In this document: positions 14,664 through 23,687 of the stretch, one piece after another
Layout of the letters: each line of letters begins with the position of its first letter
How positions within the stretch are numbered: position 1 is the first letter of the stretch
Origin: an uncultured Lachnospiraceae bacterium
Lineage (GTDB): Bacteria > Bacillota > Clostridia > Lachnospirales > Lachnospiraceae
Assembly (NCBI GenBank): GCA_910588815.1
Contig: CAJUQY010000020.1
Location: forward strand, 1-48,258
Direction: 5' to 3'
DNA: 48,258 bases
The notes under the pieces: model-generated
Database searches by the model: none
Told to the model about the DNA's origin: nothing
Seen by the model: the letters and a program-made list of their open reading frames with translations, nothing else
Made by a program: the position numbers and the translations under genes

Positions 14664-16461
14664 GGCGCACCGCCCCCTTTCCTTCCGCCGGGAACAAAAT
14701 GCGCACCTGCGTGCCGCATCCCTCCCTGCTCCGCAAAACAACTCCGTACTGCGCCCCGTAATAATTCCGCACCCGCATATGGACATTCCGGATTCCGATC
14801 CCGCCCTCGGGATCCCGGGAAGGCTCCGCCCCCTCCAAGGCGGCCCGAAGCCTCCCCAGCTCGTCCTCCGAGATCCCCACGCCGTCGTCCTCCACCAGGA
14901 TCTCCCCCGTGCCGGGCTCCTCCCCGTATCCGATGCGGATCTCGATCCGGCCCTTTTCCCCTTTGGGCGCAATGCCGTGGTCGATGGCGTTTTCCACCAG
15001 CGGCTGCAATAACAGCTTCGGCACCCGGCACGCTTCCAGCCCCGGTTCCACCTCCCAGGACACCTCGAACTTCTCCGGAAAACGGACCTTCTGGATATGA
15101 ATGTAATTCCGGAGGCAGTCAAGCTCCTCCCGAAGAGCCGCATCCTGGCCGCCCTTCACGCTGTAAGAAAAGAGCCGGGAAAGACTTTCCGACACCTCCG
15201 AGATGTAAGGCGTGTCATAAAGCCTGGCAATGGCGCTGATCGCATTCAGCGTGTTGTAGAGAAAATGCGGGTTGACCTGGTATTGCAGCATTTGGAGCTC
15301 CGTCCTTTTCTGGTTCAGCTCAATTTCATATTCCCGGATGATATTCTCCTCGATCCGTTCCAGCAGCGCATTGTATCCCCTGGAGATCTCATACACCTCC
15401 GCCGGATCGTCCTCCCGGCACTCCACCGCCGTCAGGCACCTGTTTTCCCTGGTGGCCGCCCGGCTCATGACCAGGGCGAGCTCCTTGATCGGTGCGCTGA
15501 TCCGCCTGGCCGCCAGGGTCCCCGCCCAGATCTGTCCGCACAGCAGCAGGATCACCCAGAAGGCAAGGACCCAGATCCCCCGGCCCGCCTGAAAGACAAA
15601 AGAGCCCCGGCTCACGCACTGGACCAGATACCAGTCCAGCTCCTCCAGGTATTTCACACAGGCCACGTGATCCCGTCCCCCGACAGGCAGCAGGCCCCTG
15701 CCCTCCTTTTCGGCTGCGATCTCTGCGGCCCGCCTCCTCCATTCCCCGTCTGCCGCTTCCGGCAGGGCATCCTCAGAGGGATAGATCGCCCCGTTTCCGT
15801 TCAGTATGAAGCCGGACCACCCCTCCTGCCTTCTCACCCCGTCGAACCGCTCCCTCATCGCGCCGAAATCCAGGTCAATGTAAATGGTCCCCAGGCTCTC
15901 CGCCCCCTCCACCGGATAGAGGGGATAGCTGAGGGTCAGAAGGGTATAGGGCACCAGGTTGATCTCCCCCTCATACACGTCCGTCACCGCCCTGCGGTTC
16001 TTTCCGCTCTCCGTCACATACAAGCGCATTTCCTCCGCCAGCGCGACACTGCTCCGGGAATCCTCCACGTAATTGCCATAGATGCTGCCGTCCGCAGTCA
16101 CGATGGTCGCCCGCAGCACGTTGGAATTCACCATGCCGAGACAGTTGAGCAGATTCCTGACATACCGTTCCCTCTCAACCTGGCTCTCCCGCCCGCCCCG
16201 CTCCTGCGGCCCATTCATGATCCGGTCCATCCCGTCGTCGATCAAATGCAGGAAACGCATCCGGTCCACATTGGACACCATGAACTTAAGCTCCTCCTCC
16301 CACTGCTCGTTCAGTCGTTCCATGTAAAACAGGTTTCTCTGCCTGGTCTCCCGGATATTCAGAAACAGGCAGATGCCGATGAGCACCATGGAAAAAAACA
16401 GGCAGCCGCCCAGACGAAAGACCAACTGCCTGCCAAACGAACTTCTCTGCCGTTTTTTCAT
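14641..16461 (-). CDS. YesM-type sensor histidine kinase
   Basis: This is a 606-residue membrane kinase. ATG 16461 gives MKKRQRSSFGRQL, a first membrane segment (CLFFSMVLIGICLFL), a long extracytoplasmic Cache-like sensor region, a second segment (WVLAFWVILLLCGQIWAG) and a HAMP stretch. QYQVNPHFLYNTLNAI then holds the phospho-accepting His of the HisKA_5 family, and LLLQPLVENAIDHGI with VEDDGVGIS and GGIGIRNVHMR form the ATPase. The ATG overlaps the stop of the solute-binding protein gene by 4 bases. YesM/YesN pairs typically sense carbohydrates. The binding protein just upstream may present the ligand. Confidence 0.88.
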   Translation of the reverse strand: MKKRQRSSFGRQLVFRLGGCLFFSMVLIGICLFLNIRETRQRNLFYMERLNEQWEEELKFMVSNVDRMRFLHLIDDGMDRIMNGPQERGGRESQVERERYVRNLLNCLGMVNSNVLRATIVTADGSIYGNYVEDSRSSVALAEEMRLYVTESGKNRRAVTDVYEGEINLVPYTLLTLSYPLYPVEGAESLGTIYIDLDFGAMRERFDGVRRQEGWSGFILNGNGAIYPSEDALPEAADGEWRRRAAEIAAEKEGRGLLPVGGRDHVACVKYLEELDWYLVQCVSRGSFVFQAGRGIWVLAFWVILLLCGQIWAGTLAARRISAPIKELALVMSRAATRENRCLTAVECREDDPAEVYEISRGYNALLERIEENIIREYEIELNQKRTELQMLQYQVNPHFLYNTLNAISAIARLYDTPYISEVSESLSRLFSYSVKGGQDAALREELDCLRNYIHIQKVRFPEKFEVSWEVEPGLEACRVPKLLLQPLVENAIDHGIAPKGEKGRIEIRIGYGEEPGTGEILVEDDGVGISEDELGRLRAALEGAEPSRDPEGGIGIRNVHMRVRNYYGAQYGVVLRSREGCGTQVRILFPAEGKGAVRRERDRCG

Positions 16462-17759
16462 CCGGACCGCGCACCTCCCCTGTCGCCCGAAATCTCCTCT
16501 CTCCTGCTCCTGGCCGCCTCGCTCACCCCCGCCAAACAGTCCAGTATGTCCGTCTCCTCCGGCTCCATGATCAGCTTTTGGATCATCTGGTCGCACATGG
16601 TGTCCACATATCCCGAAGCGATGCCGGTATCCAGCTCGAACCACCCCTTCTCAAACTTCTCCGTGAAGCGCTCCGCAAAAGAGAGGTCCCCGTTTCCTCC
16701 CCGGATCAGGGAATAGGACCCCGTCCTCTCCGCATACTCCCTGGCCACCTCCTCCGACAGGAGATAGTCCAAAAACACCCTTGCCGCTTCCGGATGCTCA
16801 CAGGATGCGGACAGGGCGATGCTGGCGTCCAGCTTCACGTACACCTTTCCTTCCCTTCCATCCGCCGGAAAAGGGATAAATGCCAGACGGATCTTGGGAT
16901 TCTGCTTCTTGATGGCAGAATACGCCCAGTTCCCCTGCATGAACATATAGGCCTCCCCTCCGGCAAACCGCCTGAGAGCCTCGTCGTACCCCGTCTTCCA
17001 GGATTCCTCCTGCCCGAACCTGCGCAGCTCCAGATACCGCTCCAAGGACTCAACGATCCCCTCGTTTTCCTGCAAAGGCAGAATCCCTTCCGCCGCCATG
17101 CGCACGGCCTCCGACCGGTTTCCCCATTCGGCCCCATACACGGTGTCCCATCCCTGGGCATAAGTCCACGTGTCCCCGTCCGGAAAGATCATCGCCAGCT
17201 CCCCGTCGGCGCGGATCGTCTCCAAAAGCTCCCGGAATTCCTCCCAGGATTCCGGTATCCCGTAGCCGGCCCGCTCCAAAAGCCCGCAGTTCAAAAAAAT
17301 GCCCTTAAAATTCACGGAGAGCGGAAGGATGTAAGTCTTCCCGTCCGTCTGGAGCCACGGCCCGTACCCTTCCGGGTCCGTCATCCGCTCCAAAAGCCCC
17401 AGCCCGTCAAGGGGCGCCAGATACCCGCCCTTCGCATACTTCCTTACCGTCTCCTCCGAGGAGCCGATCATCTCCACGATATCCGGGAACTCCCCTCTCA
17501 CCGCCCGCATCTCCAGCTCGATATCCGGGTTCGGCACCACCACGGCCCGCACCGTCACCTCGTCCTGCGACACATTAAACGACTCGATGATGGACTCGAA
17601 GATATGGATGGTCTCCCTTTTCCTCAAAAAAAACGTCAGCTCAACGGGCGTCCTCTCCTCGACCCGGCTCCCGTCCTGCCGCTTCCCGGCGGCTGTCGCA
17701 CAAAAAAACAGGACTACCCCCAGCACCGCCGCCCTCTTCCAGAACCGTTTCCGTTTCAT
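16458..17759 (-). CDS. Extracellular sugar-binding protein (family 1 solute-binding)
   Basis: This 433-residue exported protein begins MKRKRFWKRAAVLGVVLFFC and continues into a family-1 solute-binding fold: LTFFLRKRETIHIFESIIES, VRGEFPDIVEMIG, GKTYILPLSVNFKGIFLN, then FMQGNWAYSAIKKQNPKI and a late SASCEHPEAARVFLDYLL. Such proteins bind sugars for ABC importers. No lipobox is obvious, and no permease gene is present beside it. It is the first gene of an overlapping run with the kinase and regulator, so it may serve as a sensor subunit. An in-frame ATG 18 bases upstream is an alternative start; GGGGGAC favours 17759. Confidence 0.85.
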   Translation of the reverse strand: MKRKRFWKRAAVLGVVLFFCATAAGKRQDGSRVEERTPVELTFFLRKRETIHIFESIIESFNVSQDEVTVRAVVVPNPDIELEMRAVRGEFPDIVEMIGSSEETVRKYAKGGYLAPLDGLGLLERMTDPEGYGPWLQTDGKTYILPLSVNFKGIFLNCGLLERAGYGIPESWEEFRELLETIRADGELAMIFPDGDTWTYAQGWDTVYGAEWGNRSEAVRMAAEGILPLQENEGIVESLERYLELRRFGQEESWKTGYDEALRRFAGGEAYMFMQGNWAYSAIKKQNPKIRLAFIPFPADGREGKVYVKLDASIALSASCEHPEAARVFLDYLLSEEVAREYAERTGSYSLIRGGNGDLSFAERFTEKFEKGWFELDTGIASGYVDTMCDQMIQKLIMEPEETDILDCLAGVSEAARSRREEISGDRGGARSG

Positions 17760-17880
17760 CCGACCGTCCCCCCTCATTCCTTCCCGTGCAAGTTCCCCGC
17801 TCCCTTCAAAACCCCCCGTATCCCTTCCGGAAAAGACTTCGCCATCCCCGCAAGGAAGCCATGATGGAAGCAGACAAAAG

Positions 17881-17926
17881 AGGGATTATTCCATTAATAA
17901 TGAAGATTATCAATGGAACAGTCCCT
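17881..17926 (-). repeat. Palindromic element, copy related to 9511-9556
   Basis: AGGGA..ATTCCATTAAT at the left pairs with ATCAATGG..TCCCT at the right around TAATGAAG. The inner core CCATTGATAATC (minus strand) is shared with the palindrome at 9511-9556. On the minus strand it is followed by CTCTTTTG, so it may terminate the WYL-type regulator gene ending at 18023. The rest of 17760-18022 shows nothing clear. Confidence 0.45.
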
Positions 17927-18022
17927 TTGCTGCTCTCTGCTAAAATCGTTCCTCTAAGCCATTTCTTTCGGATTGCCCTCATTTGTTCCGTCCGTCTCCG
18001 TGCCGGAATCAAAGCCGACGGG

Positions 18023-18718
18023 CTACCCTTCCTTATACAGGTTCCGAATGTCCTTCAGGAATCTCCGGTATTCCTTGATCACTGCGGGCGGCCCCTCAAG
18101 GCGCACCTGGCAGCCGAAACCGGCCAGCCAGCCGTAAAAATCCCCGCCCGGTCTTACTTTCAGCTTGAGCAACGCATTCCCTCTCCGCTTCCCCGCCTTC
18201 ACCTTGATCAGGTTTCCGCCAAGCTCTCGCAGGATGCGTCTCGCCGTCTCGTCCTCGCAGGAAATCTCCGCCTTCGTATCACCAAGGGACAGCCAGTCCG
18301 GACGGCGTGCCAGGGCGTTCCCTTCCGAACGGCTTCCTGGAACGTCCGCCTCCGGACGATCTCCCGGGGCATCCCCCTCCGAACGGCTTCCCGAAACGCC
18401 CACTTTTGGACGACTTTCCGAAACCGTCTCGCGCGCCCCGGCGGCGGACGGCGCCTCCTCCCCGCCTTCCGGAAACTGTTTTCCGCCGGATGCCTCCAGA
18501 TAATATCCGGCCATGCGGCCCCTCCTGGCGGCGATGGGATAGCCGAATTTCCTCAGGGCCTCCAGGTCGTCATAAATCCGCTTCCGTTCCGCCTGGATGC
18601 CATGGGCGGCAAGTTCCCCCAGGATGTCCCTCATCGTCACCACATGGGCTTCGTCACTTTGCTCCAAAAGCTTCAGTATGTACAAAATCTTCAGTTTCTG
18701 ATTGGCTGCCCTCGCCAT
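18023..18718 (-). CDS. WYL-type (DeoR-like HTH) transcriptional regulator with a repeat linker
   Basis: This is a 231-residue protein. The ATG at 18718 gives MARAANQKLKILYILKLLEQ, a winged helix (MRDILGELAAHGIQ, KRIYDDLEALRKFGYPI) and RRGRMAGYYLEA, as in WYL-domain regulators. A linker of about 45 residues follows, made of an 18-residue repeat rich in Gly, Ser, Arg and Glu. The C-terminal part (LLKLKVRPGGDFYGWLAGFG to EYRRFLKDIRNLYKEG) matches the WCX end of WYL proteins; the WYL core itself is reduced or replaced by the repeat. It is 44 bases downstream of malQ, so it may regulate glucan metabolism. Confidence 0.72.
   Translation of the reverse strand: MARAANQKLKILYILKLLEQSDEAHVVTMRDILGELAAHGIQAERKRIYDDLEALRKFGYPIAARRGRMAGYYLEASGGKQFPEGGEEAPSAAGARETVSESRPKVGVSGSRSEGDAPGDRPEADVPGSRSEGNALARRPDWLSLGDTKAEISCEDETARRILRELGGNLIKVKAGKRRGNALLKLKVRPGGDFYGWLAGFGCQVRLEGPPAVIKEYRRFLKDIRNLYKEG
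18300..18425. repeat. 54-bp tandem repeat inside the WYL-type regulator gene
   Basis: CCGAACGGCTTCC at 18325-18337 recurs at 18379-18391, and GGACGA at 18354 recurs at 18408, both 54 bases apart. A third, partial unit starts near 18300. In protein the unit is 18 residues with the core GSRSEG. The length is a multiple of three, so copy number can change without breaking the frame. Confidence 0.7.
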
Positions 18719-18761
18719 AACCCAGCCTCCTTCCGCAAATAGCCCCATGCAGCATCCGCTC

Positions 18762-20261
18762 TCAATATCTGTTGTATACATGTACCAGGAAACCCAGGAA
18801 ATTCATCTCTTTCTGCCCCATCTGTCCCTTTTTCAGACGCCATTTCCAATTGTCGCCCAGGGTGGAAGGGAAATTCATCCTGGCCGAATTATCCAGCCCC
18901 AACACATCCTGGGCCTGAAAGATCACCACGTCCGCAATGCTTCCGTAAGCCTGCCGGAACAGGCCCTCCACAATGTCGTCCCTGTTTCTGGTGCCAAGCA
19001 GTTCAAACAGATACGTCAGCACTTCATCCGATTTGTCACAGAACAGTCCCGTCAATGTCTCATTGTCGTGGGTTCCGCCGTAAGCCACACAGTTGGATGT
19101 CCTGTAATTGTGGGGCAGATGCTCATTGGACGGATCACCGTCAAAGCCAAAGGCCAAAACCTTCATTCCCGGATATCCGTTTTCTTTGAGGAGCTTGCGC
19201 ACCTCGGGCGTCACCGTGCCCAAATCCTCGGCTATAATCTTCATCTCGCCGGCTTCCTCGTTGATCACATCCGTAAGTTTCGTTCCGGGGCCGGGCTGAT
19301 AGGAACCTGTCCGGCTGTCCTTTGACCCCCCAGGCACCGCATAATATCTGGTGATCCCGATGAAGTGATCGATCCGGAGCGCATCGTAAAGTCCCCTGGA
19401 GGCTGCGATCCGCCTGCGCCACCAGGTAAAGTCGTCCTTCTCCATGGCGTCCCAGTCATAAAGAGGATTGCCCCAGAGCTGTCCCGTATCGCTGAACGCA
19501 TCCGGCGGCACTCCGGCAATAAACTTCGGAAGCAGGTTCTCCTCATCCAGCTGGAACAGTCCCGGATGGCTCCACACGTCGGCGCTGTCGAGAGCCGCGT
19601 AAATCGGAATGTCCCCGATGATCTGAATCCCCTTCTCCTTGGCATAAGCTTTCAGCTTCTTCCACTGGCGGAAAAAATGATACTGGCAGAAGTTCCAAAA
19701 ATCGATTTCCTCCTTCAAAAGCTCCCGGTATCTGGCCAGGGCTTCCTCCTTTCGGAACCGGATGTCTTCATCCCAGAGAAGCCAGCTCTCACTCTCAAAC
19801 TGCCCCTTACAGGCCATGTAAAGGCTGTAATCCTCCAGCCAATATGCCTGCGCCTCCTGGAACGCCCTAAATTCTTCCGTTTCTCTGTGGCCGCTGTGCG
19901 CAAACGCCTTTTTCAGAACCCGAAACCGATTCCGGTAAATATCCTCATAGGAAACGGAATCCTCCCTGTCCCCCCAGAACAGCTTCTCGGCATCCCACTG
20001 CTCTAAAAGTCCCTCCTCCATCAGCATTTCCAGATCGATAAAGTAAGGATTCCCCGCAAACGCAGAAAAAGATTGATAGGGGCTGTCCCCATAGCTGGTC
20101 GGCCCCATGGGCAGTACCTGCCAGTACTTCTGCCCCGCGCTCTTTAAAAAGTCTACAAATTCGTAGGCAGCCTTTCCAAAAGTCCCGATTCCATAGGGAG
20201 ACGGAAGGCTGGTAATCGGGAGCAGAATTCCCGCCCCTCTCTCCAAAGTCTGACTTTTCAT
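18762..20261 (-). CDS. malQ: 4-alpha-glucanotransferase (amylomaltase)
   Basis: This 499-residue enzyme of family GH77 moves glucan segments between maltodextrins in the cytoplasm. The ATG at 20261 gives MKSQTLERGAGILLPITSLP, the standard start of bacterial MalQ. Later landmarks are YWQVLPMGPTSYGDSPYQ, IIGDIPIYAALDSADVW, LRIDHFIG with the nucleophile Asp, IIAEDLGTVTPEV with the acid/base Glu, and YGGTHDNET. The C-terminus RMNFPSTLGDNWKWR is complete. The TTATTATAC stretch near 20290 may be part of its promoter. It provides the intracellular step that would follow the extracellular GH13 enzyme at 10963-13011. Confidence 0.93.
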   Translation of the reverse strand: MKSQTLERGAGILLPITSLPSPYGIGTFGKAAYEFVDFLKSAGQKYWQVLPMGPTSYGDSPYQSFSAFAGNPYFIDLEMLMEEGLLEQWDAEKLFWGDREDSVSYEDIYRNRFRVLKKAFAHSGHRETEEFRAFQEAQAYWLEDYSLYMACKGQFESESWLLWDEDIRFRKEEALARYRELLKEEIDFWNFCQYHFFRQWKKLKAYAKEKGIQIIGDIPIYAALDSADVWSHPGLFQLDEENLLPKFIAGVPPDAFSDTGQLWGNPLYDWDAMEKDDFTWWRRRIAASRGLYDALRIDHFIGITRYYAVPGGSKDSRTGSYQPGPGTKLTDVINEEAGEMKIIAEDLGTVTPEVRKLLKENGYPGMKVLAFGFDGDPSNEHLPHNYRTSNCVAYGGTHDNETLTGLFCDKSDEVLTYLFELLGTRNRDDIVEGLFRQAYGSIADVVIFQAQDVLGLDNSARMNFPSTLGDNWKWRLKKGQMGQKEMNFLGFLVHVYNRY

Positions 20262-20362
20262 CTCTCGTTCCCTCGCTTTTGTTTTTCTATTATTATACTG
20301 AAAAATCAAAAAACATACAACAAAAACCTTACTCTTCCTCTAAAAACAGCCGGCCGCGCCGT

Positions 20363-21733
20363 TTATTTTAAAAACAATTTCAGCAGCCGTTCCTTTCCCC
20401 TGGTGTAAGGCTGATAACGGATCGGCATATCGAGCCAGTTATACTTCTTCACGATGCTCTTCTCGTGGCTGAAGGTCTCAAAGCTTTTCTTTCCGTGATA
20501 GCTTCCCATACCGCTGTTTCCCACGCCGCCGAAACCCATGCGGGAGGTTGCCAAGTGAATGATAGTGTCGTTGATACAGCCGCCGCCAAAGCTCAGAGAA
20601 GACAGCAGTCTCCTCTCCGTCTTCCGGTCTCTCGTAAAAATGTAGCAGGCCAGGGGCTTTTCCCTCTCCTTCACGAAGGCTTCCGCCTCGCCGATCTCCC
20701 GGAAGGTGAGCACCGGAAGCACCGGCCCGAAAATCTCCTCCTGCATGACAGGCGCTTTTGCTGTCACCCCGTTAAGTACGGTCGGAGCTATCTGCAGCGT
20801 TTCCCGGTTCCTTTCGCCGCCTGTCCGGATCTCCATTCCCTCAAGCAGCCCGCTTACCCGCTCAAAATGCTTCTCGTTGACGATTCTCGGGTAAGCCGGG
20901 TTTTCCAGAGGATTTTCTCCATACATCTTTTTTATCGCCTTTTCCAAAAGCCCCAAAAACGGTTCCTTCACGGACTCCTGGATGAGCAGGTAGTCGGGAG
21001 CCACACAGGTCTGCCCCGCATTTAAAAACTTTCCGAACGCCAGCCTCCTGGCCGCAGTCTTGAGATCCGCAGTCTCATCGATGATGCAGGGACTTTTTCC
21101 GCCCAATTCCAGAGTCACCGGAGTCAGATACCGGGACGCCTTTTCCAAGACCAGCCGCCCCACCTTCACACCTCCGGTAAAAAAGATATAATCAAACCGC
21201 TGTTCCAGAAGGGCCGCATTCTCTTCCCGTCCTCCTTCCACAACTGCCACGTACTCGGGCGGGAACACCGCCTCCACCAGTTCCCTTATCACTGCGGAGA
21301 CCCGGGGCGCATAAGCGGAAGGTTTTAATATACAGCAGTTTCCCGCCGCAATTGCCCCCGCAAGGGGCTCCATGCACAGCATAAACGGATAATTCCAGGG
21401 AGACATCACAAGAGCCACCCCGTAAGGCTCCGCCACCGTGAAGCTCTTTCCGTGGAAATGGGCCAGCGGCGTCAAATGTCTTTTCGGCCTGGCATAGCTC
21501 CTCAAATGCTTTTCCAGATAGCCGATCTCCGACAGTACAAGCCCCGTCTCCGTCATATAGGACTCAAACTCCGATTTATTCAGGTCCCGTTTCAGAGCCT
21601 CATGGATCCGCCCCTCCTGCCGCTTCACCTCCTCTTTCAGCTCCTTAAGCATCTCCAGGCGAAAATCCACAGGCTTTGTCTTACCCGAATTAAAATACTC
21701 TCTCTGCTTTTTTACAAGCTCCCCTATATTCAT
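20363..21733 (-). CDS. Aldehyde dehydrogenase (class 3-like)
   Basis: This 456-residue enzyme oxidises aldehydes with NAD(P). YGVALVMSPWNYPFMLCMEP, ELGGKSPCIIDE with the general-base Glu, FLNAGQTCVAPDYLL with the catalytic Cys, EEIFGPVLPVL and FGGGCINDT are all present. The length and the C-terminal hydrophobic/basic end resemble class 3 fatty-aldehyde dehydrogenases. ATG 21733 is chosen because AAAGGA is 8 bases upstream; ATGs further up would add a short non-homologous leader. It is a single gene between the NhaC antiporter and malQ and has no evident link to either. Its specific substrate cannot be told. Confidence 0.9.
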   Translation of the reverse strand: MNIGELVKKQREYFNSGKTKPVDFRLEMLKELKEEVKRQEGRIHEALKRDLNKSEFESYMTETGLVLSEIGYLEKHLRSYARPKRHLTPLAHFHGKSFTVAEPYGVALVMSPWNYPFMLCMEPLAGAIAAGNCCILKPSAYAPRVSAVIRELVEAVFPPEYVAVVEGGREENAALLEQRFDYIFFTGGVKVGRLVLEKASRYLTPVTLELGGKSPCIIDETADLKTAARRLAFGKFLNAGQTCVAPDYLLIQESVKEPFLGLLEKAIKKMYGENPLENPAYPRIVNEKHFERVSGLLEGMEIRTGGERNRETLQIAPTVLNGVTAKAPVMQEEIFGPVLPVLTFREIGEAEAFVKEREKPLACYIFTRDRKTERRLLSSLSFGGGCINDTIIHLATSRMGFGGVGNSGMGSYHGKKSFETFSHEKSIVKKYNWLDMPIRYQPYTRGKERLLKLFLK

Positions 21734-21816
21734 CCATTCCATCCTTTCCGCGATTCTTTCGCTGCGTGTCACCGAAAGAACCTACCGCCGGCAGCTTCTT
21801 CGGATGCTTGGCACCG

Positions 21817-21840
21817 AAAAGGCTTCCTGAACGGAAGCCT
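21817..21840 (-). terminator. Intrinsic terminator downstream of the NhaC-type gene
   Basis: AGGCTTCC (21820-21827) pairs with GGAAGCCT (21833-21840) around a 5-base loop. Read on the minus strand the stem is followed by TTTTC. It lies 41 bases after the antiporter stop. Confidence 0.72.
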
Positions 21841-21880
21841 CCTCTTATGTCTCATGAAAAATCCTGCAAAACAAAATGGT

Positions 21881-23377
21881 TCATTTTTTCTCACCGGCAG
21901 TATTTGCCTTTTTCCCAACCACCAAAAGCACTGCTGCCAGCATAACCAGGCCGACAAGCGTCCCAATCCATCCGTTTGCTGCAATACCTCCCGCCAGGAA
22001 GCCCACCAGGCAGCATCCGGCTACGGTCAGCGCATAGGGGATCTGCGTCGAGACATGGTTGATATGATTGCACTGAGCCCCCGCGGAAGCCAGGATCGTC
22101 GTATCGGAAATGGGCGAAATGTGATCGCCGCACACGGCTCCTGCCAGAATGGCCGCCGTAGTAATGGTCAGCATATTGATATCTGCCGTTCCCACCACCT
22201 GGACCGCGATGGGGATCAGAATACCGAAGGTTCCCCAGGAAGTTCCGGTGGCAAAGGAGAGCCCGGTGGCGACCACAAACAGGATCGCCGGGAGCAGCAT
22301 GCCCACCAAGGCGCTGCCGCCGACCACGCCACTGACAAAGCCGCCGATATTCAGGTAGTCTTCATTGCACACGCCGGACAGGGTCCAGGCCAGGCAGAGA
22401 ATCATAATCGCGGGGGTCATGGCCTTAAATCCCTCCACAAAACTGTCGCAAAACTCCCGGAAGGTGATGACCTTTCTCGGCAGGTACATGACAAACACCA
22501 CGACCAGAGTAAAGAAGGATCCCAACACCAGGCTCTTTGCGGAATCGCAGTCGGCAAAGGCATTCACAATCCCCACGCCGTCCAGAAGCCCGCCCGTGTA
22601 GAGCATGGCAGAGATACAGAAAACAATCAGCACCGCAATGGGAAGAACCAGATCGATCACCTTTCCGTTTCCGGTCACCTCTAAGCCCTTGTCGCCGCTA
22701 GTCTCTTCGCCCTCCGTCTTAATCCTCGCCTCATATGCCCGCATGGTTCCATAGTCCACATTGCGGATAATGAGATAGAGCATAAAAAGGATTGTGAGTA
22801 GCGCATACAGATTAAAGGGAATGGTCCGCAAAAACAGATTGAAGCCGTCGACCCCGCAATTCTCCGGCAGGGAAGAGCCGACTGCAGCCGCCCAGCTGGA
22901 TATGGGGGCAATGATGCAGATCGGCGCCGCCGTGGCGTCAATAATATAGGCCAGCTTCGCCCGGCTCACCTCATATTTATCCGTCACCGGCCGCATGACC
23001 GTCCCCACCGTCAGGCAGTTGAAATAGTCATCCACAAAAATCAGCGAGCCCAGAAGCACGGTGGAAAGCTGCGCCCCTTTTTTGGACTTGATTGCCCTGG
23101 AAGCCCAGTCCCCATAAGCCCTGGAAGCCCCCGACTTGGTAATCAATGCCACCAGAATTCCCAAAAGCACCAAAAATATCAGGATATTCACATTGCCGCC
23201 GATCTTGTCCCCCATAATAGTAAAGGCCGTCTCCACCGACGTCACCGGATTGAGGCCTGTGATCAAAAGCGCCCCCGACAGAATGCCGATCAGCAAAGAC
23301 AGATAGACCTCCTTCGTGATCAGCGCCAGCGCAATCGCCACAACCGGCGGCAAGAGCGCCCATACTGTTCCTGCCAT
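21881..23377 (-). CDS. nhaC: Na+/H+ antiporter, NhaC family
   Basis: This 498-residue polytopic membrane protein starts MAGTVWALLPPVVAIALALI. About eleven or twelve hydrophobic segments are visible, with the family signatures SLIFVDDYFNCLTVGTVMRP and DATAAPICIIAPISSWAA, and a late segment FATGTSWGTFGILIPIA plus AGAVCGDHISPISDTTIL. NhaC-type proteins exchange Na+ for H+, and some relatives exchange organic acids. ATG 23377 has AAGGAGGA upstream; an earlier in-frame ATG would run into the next gene. It is followed by its own terminator. Confidence 0.9.
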   Translation of the reverse strand: MAGTVWALLPPVVAIALALITKEVYLSLLIGILSGALLITGLNPVTSVETAFTIMGDKIGGNVNILIFLVLLGILVALITKSGASRAYGDWASRAIKSKKGAQLSTVLLGSLIFVDDYFNCLTVGTVMRPVTDKYEVSRAKLAYIIDATAAPICIIAPISSWAAAVGSSLPENCGVDGFNLFLRTIPFNLYALLTILFMLYLIIRNVDYGTMRAYEARIKTEGEETSGDKGLEVTGNGKVIDLVLPIAVLIVFCISAMLYTGGLLDGVGIVNAFADCDSAKSLVLGSFFTLVVVFVMYLPRKVITFREFCDSFVEGFKAMTPAIMILCLAWTLSGVCNEDYLNIGGFVSGVVGGSALVGMLLPAILFVVATGLSFATGTSWGTFGILIPIAVQVVGTADINMLTITTAAILAGAVCGDHISPISDTTILASAGAQCNHINHVSTQIPYALTVAGCCLVGFLAGGIAANGWIGTLVGLVMLAAVLLVVGKKANTAGEKK

Positions 23378-23417
23378 ACTTTTCGTTCCTCCTTCATCTT
23401 GTAGTTTTTTTGTCTCT

Positions 23418-23600
23418 CTATTCCAAACGCAGAAAGCCTTTTGATATCTCCTCCCGCTCATCGGCCCCGAGTTCCACCCATTTGGAATAAGGGACGTCGC
23501 AAAGGCTCATGGCCGTTTGGCAGACATGGCAGTCCGCTTTCAGAAGCTTTGATACCATTCTTGTCCTTCCGCATTCCGGACATATAAATACCCGAATCAC
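23418..23600 (-). CDS. Small zinc-ribbon protein, function unknown
   Basis: The 60 residues contain two CxxC pairs (FICPECGR and ADCHVCQT), a likely zinc ribbon, followed by a helical tail with SKWVELGADEREEIS. The GTG start at 23600 has GGGAGAG upstream. It is 40 bases upstream of the antiporter gene and may be co-transcribed with it. I recognise no function; small proteins of this sort occur in Clostridia. Confidence 0.6.
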   Translation of the reverse strand: MIRVFICPECGRTRMVSKLLKADCHVCQTAMSLCDVPYSKWVELGADEREEISKGFLRLE

Positions 23601-23632
23601 TTTTCTCTCCCGTCAATATAGTCTACAGCTCC

Positions 23633-23659
23633 CGGCCCGGACGTACGCGGTACGGGCCG
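23633..23659 (-). terminator. GC-rich hairpin downstream of prfA
   Basis: CGGCCCG (23633-23639) pairs with CGGGCCG (23653-23659), with GTAC/GTAC pairing inside. No T run follows on the minus strand. It may slow or end transcription from the prfA operon. Confidence 0.35.
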
Positions 23660-23687
23660 ATTCCGGCCGCAAGCCTCCGCTCTGAAC

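Noticed and set aside
15097..17864. Long plus-strand open frames opposite the kinase and binding-protein genes
   Set aside because: They arise from GC-rich codon bias on the other strand; compositions are Pro/Arg/His-heavy and no family motif appears.
20310..20362. tRNA or riboswitch in the malQ/aldehyde dehydrogenase gap
   Set aside because: The gap is about 50-100 bases, A/T-rich, with no cloverleaf or conserved aptamer core that I can see.
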